Shown one piece after another: positions 34,431 through 47,214 of a stretch of 64,000 bases of DNA. Within the stretch, counting starts at the first letter, position 1. Every line of letters starts with the position of its first letter. The notes below the pieces were generated by a model. That model worked only from the letters and a program-made list of their open reading frames with translations, was not told where the DNA came from and did no database searches. Source of the stretch: Lobulomyces angularis. Its lineage: Eukaryota > Chytridiomycota > Chytridiomycetes > Lobulomycetales > Lobulomycetaceae. A program made the translations under genes and the position numbers. Where the stretch lies: NCBI GenBank assembly GCA_027604685.1, contig JADHYX010000058.1, positions 1-64,000 on the forward strand, written 5' to 3'.

Positions 34431-37400
34431 ATGAATGAAAAAAAAAAAAAACAAAAAGAAAAAGTTAACATTCCAGGAACAGCACTCGAACTGAATTTAC
34501 CTTCAAAGGTGACGCCAGGAACTGTAGAGATGGTACAGATTAATTCAGATGGTTCATTTACAAAAGTAAAGAAACTGTCCAAACCCGCTACCTCCAATAA
34601 AAACTTCAAAAAAAAAGTATCTGTGCAAAGTGACAGTTTGGCATCTGTTAAAGAAGAGAGTGAAACAACCTCATCTTCTAGGGAATATGAAGTACGGAGA
34701 TATATAATTTTTGTATAAATCCTATCACTTAACTTCAATAAAAATAATTAGATGGTAAAAGCAAAGAAGGCCAAAAAACTTTCAAGTAAAGCTGGTGTGG
34801 AAGCATTGTCTAACAAAGAAAGTAATACAGTTGTTGACATTAAGGAAGTACAACAACCAACCCTCACTAACTCTGTAAAAAAAATGAATATTAAAACTTT
34901 GGAAGATGAATTTAAAGAATTTGATAAAGATTCTGATGGCCTTTTAAGCTTAGAAGATTGTCATATTATTATAGCAAATTTAAATTTAAATGCTGAAAAT
35001 GAGCAAATAGATAACCTCATAAAAGAAAAATTTCCTTCCAAAGAAAATTTTAATTTTCAAGAATTTTCTGAATTGATGATGGTGGTAAAAAAAATATATC
35101 AGAAGGATGCAGATACTGTGAAATATAGCAGTTTAACGAGCGACAAAATCGATAATTCAAGTAAAATAAAAAAATTGCAATTAAGTGCTATTAACGATAG
35201 CATTGAATATTCTATTAATAAATTTAAAATAGATGCAGTAGGTGGAGATGTAAAATCAAGTAAAACTGATGAATTGAACACTTCTGGAAAATCTATTAAA
35301 AACAAATCCGATAACACAGAGCCTTCGTTAAAAAATATGTTTCAAAAATACGATAAAAGCAACACCGGAAATATTTCTTTAAAGCACGCAAAATTTATAA
35401 TGAAGACTATGGGAATTAAAGAATTTCCGTCCAAATACAAGCGACTGGAAAACTCCGCAGGATCAAAAGAAGTAACTTATAAAGATCTGGAAAATATAGT
35501 ATGCATAAATATATATATAATTCCAAAAGTAATATGCTTTTAAGGTACGTGAAAAAAAGCCGTTAGAAGAAGGAAATATGAATTTTTCAAAAAAATTTGC
35601 AGAATACGATATAGATAACAAAGGAGTTTTAAATAAAGGACAGCTTAATATGCTACTAAGTGGTCTTCGTTCTTCAATGAATCTCAACTTTATGAAAGAC
35701 GAGTTAAGAAAATTTAAGTTTAGGAACGAAAATGAGGTAACTTTAGAAGAATTTATCGATTTCGGAAAACACCTAATGCTTTGCAATACTGATGCATCCT
35801 TAAAAGAGTCTGGAAGTCTTAATAATGAGCCAGATTTGGACAGAGTATTGAAATCAGATACTTTAATACAAGCTGAATCTTCAAATGACTCTTCTCTGGA
35901 TAACACTGTTGCTTCTGTTAATTTAAAAAGCTCCGGAAAAAATATTACTTCTGATTTTCTTGACGATTCAAAAAATCTAGATGAAGAATATAAAGGATCA
36001 AAAATTGGTGTTGAAAAAGATCAAAAAAAGAACTCTAATTCTATTGAAATTTCAAAAATAACTAAAAATTTGGGAAATACAAAAATATCAATACCAAAAA
36101 AAAAAAAAAAAAAATCTGACGTTTTAGATATGGTAATATATTATAATTTTATCTTATGTAAGAATTCATTTTTAATTTAGAGTTCACAGCAAGAAGAGTT
36201 CCAAAAATTAGACTTTTCCGCATTATTTTTAAAACTTGATGCAGAAAATAAAGGTTTCGTGGAGAAGCAAAAAATTTCACAGCATTTAATGGGTAGTGAT
36301 TTATTTATGAGCGATGAGACCTTGAAGGAGGCGTTGGAAAACTTGTCCACAAAAGATGCTGATAAATTTACTGCAGAGGAATTTATTAACTTGGGATTAT
36401 CTTTAAGTAAGCTTCATACTGGTGCTCACAGGCAGTCCACAAGTAAATCACAAGAAATTGATACTTCAAATTTAAAAAGCTTTGAAAAGTTATCTGGTAA
36501 TCAGTTGTCAAGTTGTCCTAAAAACTCAACTAAATCAGAATATTCTTGCTTAAAAAGGATCAACGAATGCAAAAAAATATTCGATACTTTTGATATTGAA
36601 AAAAGTGGAAAAATTTCAGCTAAAGATTTAAAAAATTTATTAAAAAGTGTTGGTGTGGAAGAAATTGATGCATACTTAGGTGGTAAGAAGCGGCTCGGTG
36701 AAAAAGAGGCAATATTTTTTGCAGATATAAAGGAATTGGTAAATCATACAATTTTTCTAGATTTTTAATGAAAAATTAGATACTTGAGAATTCAAAAATA
36801 ATGAAGGAAAGTTTAGATTTTTCTGAGTTATTTTCTGAGGTTGATCGGGACGGAAATGGCATTATTGACAGAAAAGAGTTCATCGAGACCTTAAAGGTAT
36901 TAGATGTTTCAGAAAGTGATGATCTTGTAAAAGCGGGATTATTCCAGTCTGGCTTAAGAGACAAAAGTCTCATTTCATTGAATGAATTTGTTAATTTTGG
37001 AAAAGTTTTGCAAAGCATTATAAAAGAAACTGATCTTACAACTTTAGTAAACGAAGCACCAGTTATTAATAATTTCAATAAACCATGCTCAAGTGCGAAA
37101 TCGTTTAGTTCAAAAAAACAATTAACTGAAACTATGAAAAATTCTGCATTGAAAAAAATCAAAAAAATTAAAATTAAACTGGAACATTTAGATAAAAATC
37201 AGTCAGGAAAAGTGATGGTAAACGATTTGGAGAAAGTGCTGCTATCAGCTGGAGTAGAAAAAAGTGAACACCAGCTGCAATCATTAAAAAGCAATCTTGG
37301 TAAAGGTATGGAATTTAAGGAATTTGCGGAAATGGTAACTGCAATTCAGCTTTAGCCTTTAACAATATATTTTGTGTTAGCTTATTGCTACTGAAAACAT

Positions 37401-40400
37401 TGAAGACTTTTCTGGCCTTTTTAAAGAGGCAGATGTTCACAATACTAGTCAAATAAGCAAAACAAATCTTCGTGAAACTCTCCTTAAACTAGGTCCATTA
37501 TGTAAAGAAGAGCATGTTCAAAAAGCTTTAGAATTATCTACTTTTGGCGACGAAAAGCAAATTCCTTTGGAAGAGTTTTTAAATTTTGGAAACAAACTAA
37601 ACGAAATTAAACAGTCATTCAGAATCGAAAATGTAACTGAGGAAGTAAAAAACATGAATCATAGCATTTCAAACCATTTTTCAAAAGCAAAGAAATCAAC
37701 TGCGTGTGAGAGCCAAAAAAAGCTTAAATCAGCGAAATTTTCAGCGGATAAGTACGAAGATTATAAAAATGATTTTGAAAAATTTGCTAAAAGCAATGGT
37801 GATATAGTTTTAAAAGACAATATCGAGAAGTTCTTAGAAGCTATGAAAATAAAAAAAAGTGAAAAGGAGTTAAAAGAATTAAAAGGAGCTGTTGATAAAA
37901 ATGGTGTTAATTTTGATGAGTTATTTCATTTGGTAAAATTAGATAAATATTTTTAATTATTATTGTGAAAATTTAGCTTAACACCAATTCCAAAGTATCA
38001 AATGGTTATAAAAATATTCAGAATATCTTTTCAAAGTATGACAACCAAGGTAAAGGTTATATAACAGGTAAAAATTGTACAGATGCCCTTTTAGACCTTG
38101 GTTATATTCCTTACTCAAATGACTCTTTAGACGTTATAAAGAAACTTAACCTTAAGGATGATAAAATTAATGCGAAAGATTTTAAAAAAATTTGTGAGGA
38201 AGAAATTTTTTTGAAGTCAGCCAATAAAAAAAAAGAAGAAAGTGTTCATTTGCAAAAGACTAATGAAAAGGAAATGGTAGGCGAAATATTGGGATTCACT
38301 ACACCCGTTAACAAAAATTCAAGCGAAAATTTAGAAAAATTTAATAGCAAAAATGCCTTCAGGCTGTTGACGAATGAAGAAACGGAACTATACAAAACCG
38401 CTTTTGAAAATTTGGATAAAAAGAATACTGGAAAACTGAATACAGAAAAATTACAGGAGCTCATTAGCATTACTGAAAATGAAAAGACAATCAAAGATAT
38501 TTCTGCTTTATTAGAATCCAAAAATATTAAAGAAGCTACTTTAGATGAATTTCTCTCGATGGTATTATTAGATGAAATATGTTTTAAACGAAATTTTGTT
38601 AATATAGTTATCATTAATATCACTTCCCAAATTTGATGAAAAAGGGATTAAAGCAGTATTTTCCAAATTAGATAGCGAAAATAAGGGTTACCTCGCAAAA
38701 AAGGAATTATTTGAAGGTTTGAAGCTTTTGGGATGTGACGAAGAAAATGTTATAAAAGATGCAATGAAACGGTTGGGTTTGAGAAAAAAAAGTAATTTTT
38801 CATTTGGCGACTTTATGAAAATTACTTCAAAATTGTCTGAATTATTAAATTCCGAAAAGAAGGGCGATGAATTAGTTACCTCGAATAATGAAACTAGTGA
38901 AAAGGACACTGACAGAGAAGACCTTGCACTTAAGTCAGCTAGCGGTGCGAAAGTTGTGAATGGTGAAGCTGAATTATTATCTACAACAGAGCTGCTTTCT
39001 CCGGAAGAACTTAACTATTACAAAAAACTAGGAAAAATAAAAGGAAAGCAGTTAGAAGAGTTGCTAAGAAAAATGGGTGGAGGCAGTTTGTTAGACAACC
39101 TACCACTGGAACACTTGGTTGAGAAAAAAGAAATGGAGATTCAAGATATTATTTTAGAGGTAAAATTTGACTTTAACTAGTAATTCAATCAAATTTTTTT
39201 TCATTTTAGGTTGCTCAAATTAAAAAATTTAGGGAATTAGAAGAAAAGGCAAAATACATATTTTTGAAAGTTGACAGGGAAAAAAAAGGAACGCTTTCAA
39301 AAAAAGATTTGAAAAAATGTTTAACAGAAATGGGATTTGAAATTGAAAATAACGTGGAAGATGCAATAAAAAAAGCTAACATTTTGCCTGAAAATCAGTA
39401 TTCGTTCGAAGATTTGATAAAAATAAACTCCATTTTGCTTTCAGAAACAAAAGAAGACTTTGGTGGCATAATAGAAAAACATATGGAAACCATTATTACA
39501 AACAAGATCCCTACTTCTTCTGCATTTGCCGAATTGGTAACCTATAAAAAACCCGAAACGGCAAATCACCAATTTAATAACGTTTCTAAGAAGCGTTTCG
39601 CAGATAAGCAAGAAATTTGCAAGGACTTGTTTAAAAAGCTTGATGAAAAAAAAACTGGAAAATTAAGAAAAGAAAAGATTATTGAATTATTTAACAACTT
39701 AGGTTGTCCAAAATCTCCAGAAGAAATACAAAATTACTTATCTAATGCTGGAAAAAAAAATGCGACTATAAAAGATTGCCTTCTAATGGTACATGCATCT
39801 TAAATTGAATTTAATTTTTTTTCTAGATTAATGACGATGGTACAATTCCAACTGACAAAGGAACAATAATTAAACATTCGGCAAACTCTAAGGAATTAGA
39901 AAAAAAAAATTTAGCTGCTGTTGCACTATGTTCTAACACAGAAACAATTGTTTCAAATCCAAGTGATCAGAAAACTGTAGAAAACTTTATTAGTGCTTTT
40001 GAGAACGTTAAGAAAACGAATGAGTCATCCTTAACAAAAGCCGAATTAAAAAAACTTCTGAAAAGTATTGGGGTCGAAATACCCAACGAAAGTATTTCAT
40101 CTTTTTTTAAAGCAGTAGGAAAAAAAGAGGCCGACTTGAAGGAATTAAAGACGTTGGTAAGTGAAGAAGAATTGAACTCTACTTAGTATTAAAAGGTGTC
40201 TTTATGTCACACGGAAACCGTAATTGATCCAACTATTAGAGAAATAATTTCAAAAGTTGACACAAATGATAAAATTTTTTTTTCGAAGAATGACGCTGTT
40301 AAATGTATACGATCAATTAAGTCTGACGACCTGGGTTGTATTGAGGAGGCTGTAATACAAGTTAATCAAGGCAATAAAAACATTTTTACAAAAATAGAAC

Positions 40401-43400
40401 TAGCAAATATTTTGCAAAGTTTGCTACCTAGCAATACAGAACTGAAGAATTCCTGTGGCAGCCACCACGATGTTAACAATGCTACGGAGGCTTTTGCAAG
40501 TAGAAAAGATTTTTTAAAGGAAAAACTGGATCTATTGAAAGTAGAATTTAGAAAGCTGGAAAATAATAATACTAAAAAAATAAAAATTGAAGAAATTGAA
40601 AAGATATTAAAGGCGATAGGGATGGATGAATCAATAGATGTAGTAAAAATGGAATTTCAAGAAAAAAAAGTTAGTGAGGGGACCTTTGATGATGTAAGCT
40701 CTATTCTCAAGGGCTTTAGTTTGAATTCAGCTATTGGAGAAAGTAGAAAAGTTACTCACAAAATTCTTCATTCAAGAGCCACAAGTAATAAGCCGAAAAG
40801 TGAAGAATTTTCAAGCAATAAAGTGGCTTCAAAGAGTACCAAACATGAAAAAATTGAAGATAATAATGAAGTAAGCCTTAATTTTAGTTCCATTAATTAT
40901 TATTTTCAGAAGAGTTTAGACTCAATTACTGAAAAATTGACTGATATGTTTACAGCGGTTGAAGAAAAATCCAGTAATTCAATGAGGAGAATTGATCTTG
41001 TGCGTTGCTTATCTGGAGATCTGTCACTAAAAACAAATACACCAATAGGAAGCGAGATGTCAATTAGAAAATGTAATACAATTTCAGAAAAGGCAATCAG
41101 TCCCATGACTCCTAATCGGAAGCAGAAAAAGCGATCTGCGTCAAGCAGTATAATTTTAGATGCTGGAAACTCCGGTAAATTTATTGAAAAAGAAAATAAT
41201 TTTTCAAATTCTACTGAACCAAACAACACGCAAGAATTGATAATCGTTAAAAATTCTGCAACTAGAACTGAAGATATTAACGATCCTTCGTCTATAAAAT
41301 TAAATGAAAAAGCTACATTAAATAACAGTGCTGAAGAATTTGACTTAGGTACATTCACTAACGTTGATAATAGTACTGTGATGAGGAACCCAACTTCAAG
41401 CAGAAATGGAACTTCGTCGAAAAAAAGGAGTAAATCGGCTCTCTTACCAAAATCTGCTGGGAATTGCTCAACTCTAGATAATAATAATCCAATGAACATT
41501 AACTTCTGTGAAAAAATTGCTTTAGTTGATATTTCTGCAGAGACTGATTTACGAAACTTAAATAAAACTGATAAATGTACTGCGCGGCAAACGCCATCAG
41601 GCAGAAATAGGACTTCGTCCAAAAAGAGAAGTAAATCGACTCTTTCAGCAAATATCACTGGGAATTGCTCAAATATTTGTAAAGTTCCTATGGAAGAAAA
41701 AAAGAAAATTCCGACTGAAAGCATTCTCAACAATTCACTATCCATGAAGCTCGGTGTCAGTTCCGATAGCGTAAAAAACATTGAGGAGTTTGCTGCTTTC
41801 GATGAAAAAAATTCCACCAAGTGTTATAAGGAAAAATTTAGTCCACCTGAAACTAGAATATCAACGGGTTTAACTACAAGTGATCAACTAAATGACATTT
41901 TGAGGAAATCAATAAATTCAGCTTGTTTACAGGAGATAAAAACAAAACAACATAATTATGAATTGGTACCAGTTTCAAGGTTACCACAAAAATTTGAATC
42001 TGGGAAGGAAGAAGAATCGTTAAATAACCTACATAATCTGGAAAAACCCTTGAATGAAATGACAAATATTGAATGCGAAAATATTTCTAAAGAATTAACA
42101 ACGCTTCCTTTCAGAAACAACTCGGTAAAGTCTTCTGAAAAAGTGACAGCGTCAATAGAATTATCACAAGCTACTGTAAATAAAAGTCTAGAAACACAGA
42201 GTGTCGCAGTTCCTTCAACAAACGAATATCAAACCCATGGGCCTACTTTACTGAACACTGACCAGAAATTAATGGATAAAAAAGTAAATGAAGGCACTGG
42301 ATTTAATAAATGCGTTAGCGCAATAGATAATGAACTTATAAAGGAGTCAGAATGTATATATAGTGAAAATTATGTTCATTTGACAAAAAAGTTACCTAAT
42401 TCCATTGAACGCTCTGAAGAATTATCAAAATATCCCATAGATGGTAATTTTTTTTTCGATACCCATCCAGAGCATAAAAGGATGCCATGTACATCAACAA
42501 GAATTCCAAATGCAAATGCAAATAGTCCGAATACCCCAGCAAAAGAACATATGCTGGCAAATGAAATAAAAAATACCTCAGGTTATGATGAAATCAAAAT
42601 TTTAGAAAATGTAGAAATTATTGAGGAAATGGCTGCTTTAAATTTATTAAATGAAAAAAATAGTGCATCAAGCATTCTTCAAAAAAACTGCAAAAATTTA
42701 GCTGCTTCAGATAATATTAATATCCCTGACCCAGAAGTAGATCCGAATGGGGCAAAAGACCTGATTTATAAAGCTTTCAGAGTTATGAAAAAAACTCTAG
42801 AAGTGATTGAAACTTTTTCACATGCCAGAGGTATTTCATTAACATTTCTTTTCCTTAAATTACTTTCAGAAAAAGTTTTTACTGCAACAGCAGCTATTGA
42901 TTCTTTATTTGACACTGAAAATGTGGAGAATGATAAACCAAAAAATTCAACAATTTCAAGCTTAGAATCATTGTGTAAAGCAGTGAGATTCGCAGACCCC
43001 GAGTCCAATGTTAGAATATTTTCGGTGGATTCTGATACATCAGATTCTCAACAACTGTCAGACTCTAGTAAGATGTGCAATACAGATCAAAGTGACACGA
43101 TGTCTAGTACTCAAACGGATAACGCATATAACGATGACTCTGAATTATCTTCTTTTGGAGAGCGAGAAGAATTTCGATTTAACCAAACCGAAAAAAAAAA
43201 TTTTTTTTTAAAAAAACCTCCTTCGGTAAATTTGATAAGTCACCATGAGTTTAACTCCAATTTACACTATCGCAGTGACTACGACAAAGCTGATAAAGCA
43301 ATAACATATATGGATAAAAAAAGCTTTAGAAACGATACACGGCAGAAATTTGGGTTACCTAACACTCTTAGTGAAAGTGATTCTGAAAATTACGCATTAT

Positions 43401-45856
43401 CACGAAATTATAATTATTCAGGTCATCAAAGAGCAAAGAGTGATAGCGATGCGTTTTTTTACCCTCCAAACACGCAGAATTATAAAAAATTTCAAACAGT
43501 TTTGAAGCATAAAAGATATGGAGTAAAAAAAAAAGCTAATAGGGAAAAAGCAAACAATGTATCTTTTGGGAACAAAAGCATGGATAGCTCTGATATAGAG
43601 ACAATTTTTTATGATAAAAAATTAAACATTTTCTTTAAAGGTGAAGAAAAACAAGACTCTTACAAGAATGAAGAATTTCAATTAATACGTTATAAGGGTG
43701 AGCAACTGGTTTTTGACAAACAGCTTGGAATTTATTTTTATCCAGAGGGACATCTCTGCGAAGTCTTTAGTGGTACGGCTGACTTTGATGATGATGAGAG
43801 CTGCAGTGGAGAAGTCTACAAAGAGGATGGAGAAAATAGTTTTAACAACTTTTCTACAAGACCGAAATTTAAAAAATTAAAAAATGGAGTTAATGCAACA
43901 AATAAGGAAAACTACAAGGACTTTTTAGAAAGCAATCCTCAATGTAAACTACCCTTATATTCGAATGTAAAATTTATTGATGGCCAAGTCTCCATCAACG
44001 GAAAGGTTGTTCATGATCCATCAGTTTCTTATTCAAAATATTTGAAGCAACACTATTTCAAGAATGTTGATTTTGATACAAAACCACCTTACTTTTCGTC
44101 TTCTGAAACTACAGATGATACAATAGGAAATTCAATTTTATTAAATGAATGTAATACTGACAGCGGAAATCGAAACGAAAATTTTATAGAGAACGAAGAT
44201 ACAGTTGAAAATGTTGGAATTGCTTCTACACCTAATATCGAAGGCAATTTAACTCTAGAAAACCAAAATTATTCAGTAAAAGAAAGCCAAATAATGGAAA
44301 AAGAAAGCGATGAAAAAATAACTGCGAATACAAGTCCTTGTAATTCTTCGAATTGCAGTTTAGGCAGCGAACATTTGAAAACTGTCAGCAGTTGGAATGT
44401 TGAAGAGGAGAATTGCAGTAAATTTGACCTCCAAGCGAAGGAGGTACTCAAGGAATCATTTAATAGTCGTTCAACATCAACAAACCTTGAGAAGACTGAA
44501 GAAATAAGAAAAAATGTAAACTTAGGAGACAAGGTGTTTGACACTGCAGATTTTATTGAAAACGTTGTTGATTCGACTATCAAAATAGTGAAGCCACACG
44601 GTATTGTAAATCATAATAACAACATGGTTCTTATAAGTGATTTGTTTGCAAATCCAATTTCCAAAAGTTCACTTAATTTGGTGCCTGAAGAAAATAAAAT
44701 CCTAATAAACTGTCACCCTTCCAAAAATGACAGAGAAAATAAAAAAGAAAACGATGTGAAAACAACAAAATTAAAATCTAATGAAGCAGTTAGTGATGCC
44801 ATTAATACACCTGTTTCCAAAAATTCGTATTCATTCCTAGCTTTCCGTCAAAAATCTCGCTCCAAATCTGACGATAAGGACTTTCATACTTCAAAATTTT
44901 CACTAAAAAAACTTGATATTCAACCTGAGTGGAATTCTTCTGTTTTAACTAAAAAAGAAAAGCATGTTATACCTGTGTTACGAAATGAATGCGTAGATGA
45001 AGATGGAAAAATATTTTCGGCTAGTATAAAAAAAAGTAATAGTGAAGAATTTCCCACTCGCGCTAACAGTAAAATCAAAAGGCATGTAAAGAAAATCCGC
45101 AATAACTACTTTGAGCAACATTTTATCCAAAATGAAAATGTTAACTTAAAAAAGAATTTGAACTGTAACATGAACGTAGTAGATTATCTAGCTAGAGACA
45201 AGAAAGCTTTGTATAAAAAACTGATTCCGTCTTTTAAATGTAAATATGGCGTAATTGATAAGGGTCGCAGGAATATGTATGATAGTGAGCTGTCATTGAT
45301 GGATATTGAAAATAAAACTGGTCAGCACCAATTAAAACAAAAATTAATTACCAACATTTTTGATAAGAAAATAAAAACATCATTACCAGAACATATTTTG
45401 GCAATTCCTCCAATCAAGACAAAGACAAAACTAAACAAAGAGATTCAATTCAATACAAAGAACGAAGAAAAAAAATATCAAAAAAGTTTAATTGAGAAAT
45501 TTAATACCACTTTTAATAATAAGGAGGAAATTTTTAGGAAATCGAAATTTAAGATTCCACTTAACGATTCACTGTTATTAACAAATAAGATGCCATGTTT
45601 AAAAAACCAGACAACACTTAAATCACAAAATGATCTGGTTTATGTTCCTATTAACCAAAATGGCACCTGTAATTCTTATAATCAGATCAGCGCGAAATCA
45701 TCACGAATTTCTAAACAATACTTAATAGAACAGCGTGAGCTCATCCCAGCCAATAACAACTCTGGGACTTCTGCAGCTGTAATGAAAGAATACTTGGTTT
45801 ACGACAATATTCCAAACAATGTGCCAGACAGAGGTAAAGGATCTGTATATAGATAG
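34431..45856 (+). CDS. Giant modular EF-hand-repeat protein, about 3655 residues, undescribed architecture
   Basis: Eleven exons, all in phase 0: 34431-34691, 34752-35498, 35545-36132, 36181-36738, 36780-37334, 37381-37932, 37977-38561, 38608-39159, 39210-39788, 39827-40156, 40196-45856. Exons 2-10, and the first 200 codons of exon 11, each encode one module of about 185 residues. Each module has an N-terminal and a C-terminal EF-hand-pair-like half joined by a charged linker. Loops seen include DKDSDGLLSLED, DRDGNGIIDRKE, DKSNTGNISLKH, DIEKSGKISAKD and DKKNTGKLNTEK. Only the first two are near-canonical Ca2+ loops; most lack ligands. Helices follow the calmodulin/centrin pattern (F-xx-D...G...L-xx-L-xx-G). 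The last exon adds about 1660 low-complexity Ser/Asn/Lys residues with short internal repeats. No enzyme domain, signal peptide or membrane helix was seen. A long cytoskeletal or centrin-like scaffold is an inference. Confidence 0.75.
41399..41671 (+). repeat. Two 72-bp direct copies inside the giant gene tail
   Basis: 41399-41470 and 41600-41671 encode SSRNGTSSKKRSKSALLP... and SGRNRTSSKKRSKSTLSA..., both ending GNCS. A weaker third relative (RKQKKRSASSS) lies upstream near 41115. They are basic Ser/Lys motifs in the disordered tail. Confidence 0.8.
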
Positions 45857-46377
45857 TTATCAAAAGAAAGCTAAAACAAAAACGTTATTCATAAAATTTG
45901 CAAATATAGAAATATTTTTAATCATTTTTATATTCCAAATCAAATATGAATGAATTCGTAAATATATAGAAGAAAAGAATTGGTTAACAAAAATATTTGA
46001 AAGTTACAGTAGGTTTCTAACTATAAATAAATATCGAATTTTTAAGGTTCAGCAAACAACAACCATCCCAATGGTAAAAAAACCAACTATGATACAACTA
46101 CAGACGTACTTCTTTTCATTTCCATTCTATATAAAATAAACCGTAGCAATATACTGCTAACTTTAATTATATTTTAACGGAACATGATGTTCACTCATTC
46201 CTAAATTATGGAGCATTTTAAAAGTATTTTTTGATAACTTAAAAACTATATGCTAATTATTATCAAGAACAAGTTCTTAGTTGGTAACCATGCCAGAAAA
46301 AAGGTAAAATGGTAACTTTAATATATTGAGTAGTAACAATGTGTCTAAATGTTATTTAAAATCACTTAATAAGTACT
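45857..46377. other. Convergent intergenic region, no feature seen
   Basis: Between the giant gene and CPD1, whose 3' ends face each other. Nothing supportable. Confidence 0.4.
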
Positions 46378-47026
46378 TTATGCTTTCGCATAAGAAGTGC
46401 AATTTTTTTCCCAGCTACTAACATCGTCTGGAGTCATCCACAGTTCAGCAGCGAAAATTTTTTCTTCCAGTTCTAATACTGTTTTATACTTTCGCTCAAT
46501 TTCTTCCTTTAACTGTAATTGTTTCTTTTCTGTAAAAGTTCCGTATACTAAGGAAAGATGTGGCCAATATGGTTCCATTTTATCAGTAAAGTGTAGCTGA
46601 CAAGCCATGTTGAGGTCCATCAGTTCTTTACTTTCTTCAATCTTTAGCATTACACTAATGAAAAAGTCAATTAAATACAACAATTTATTGATACCATTGA
46701 AAATACAACTTTTTTAGAACAATTCCTGTAGCTTTTACCTTAAAATTTAGCTTTTCTTGAAATAGAAAAGAATCAAATAAGTTCTTTGCGACTGAGTGAC
46801 TAGGTAGATTAATCCCACTAGCAAGAGTTATCTAAAATTCCTTGTTAAATTATTTGGTGCTTTCTAGACTTAAAATTAAAGGCAAAAGTTTTATACATGT
46901 GGGCACCACTTAATTTCATTATAATTCTGGACAATGTCAAGAACCGCATCATTTTGAACAGTTATCCATACACTAATATTCCAATTAGCTTGATGAGGGT
47001 GTAGTTGATACAAACCTGTATTTCAT
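46378..47026 (-). CDS. CPD1: 2',3'-cyclic-nucleotide 3'-phosphodiesterase (2H phosphoesterase)
   Basis: Four exons (47026-47016, 46972-46897, 46831-46695, 46654-46378) give 166 residues. Two HxT/S motifs mark the 2H fold: CPHITLASGI (His29-Ile-Thr31) and YWPHLSLVYG (His107-Leu-Ser109). The N-terminus reads MKYSVWITV, like plant and yeast enzymes that start with a YSVW-type strand. It hydrolyses ADP-ribose 1'',2''-cyclic phosphate or similar products of tRNA splicing. The first exon is only 11 nt; I chose it because a 43-nt GT-AG intron then restores the expected N-terminus, while reading straight through gives a stop. It is divergent from the lactamase-fold gene, 188 bp between starts. Confidence 0.85.
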
Positions 47027-47214
47027 CTTACAATGTTATTTATACTTTTTGGAAAACCTTGATCAGTAGAAAATTCCTCTTTCAAAAAAATCTATGGTCT
47101 GTTAGTGAAATATTAGAGCAATTTTTTGTTTGAATTTTCTAATTTCCAGTAACTTTAAAATAAGCCTTTTTTTTTTTATCTCATCTGAATTTTTTTTAAC
47201 TACAACAAAAATTG

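Noticed and set aside
40906..41820. Long minus-strand open frame (304 codons) inside the giant gene
   Set aside because: It is an antisense shadow of the AT-rich, Ser/Lys/Asn-rich last exon. Its hydrophobic, Leu/Phe-rich translation is what the complement of such codons gives.
46973..47015. CPD1 starting by reading through into the LYQLHPHQ frame
   Set aside because: That frame has a stop just upstream and no ATG. Splicing an 11-nt first exon gives the family-like MKYSVW start.
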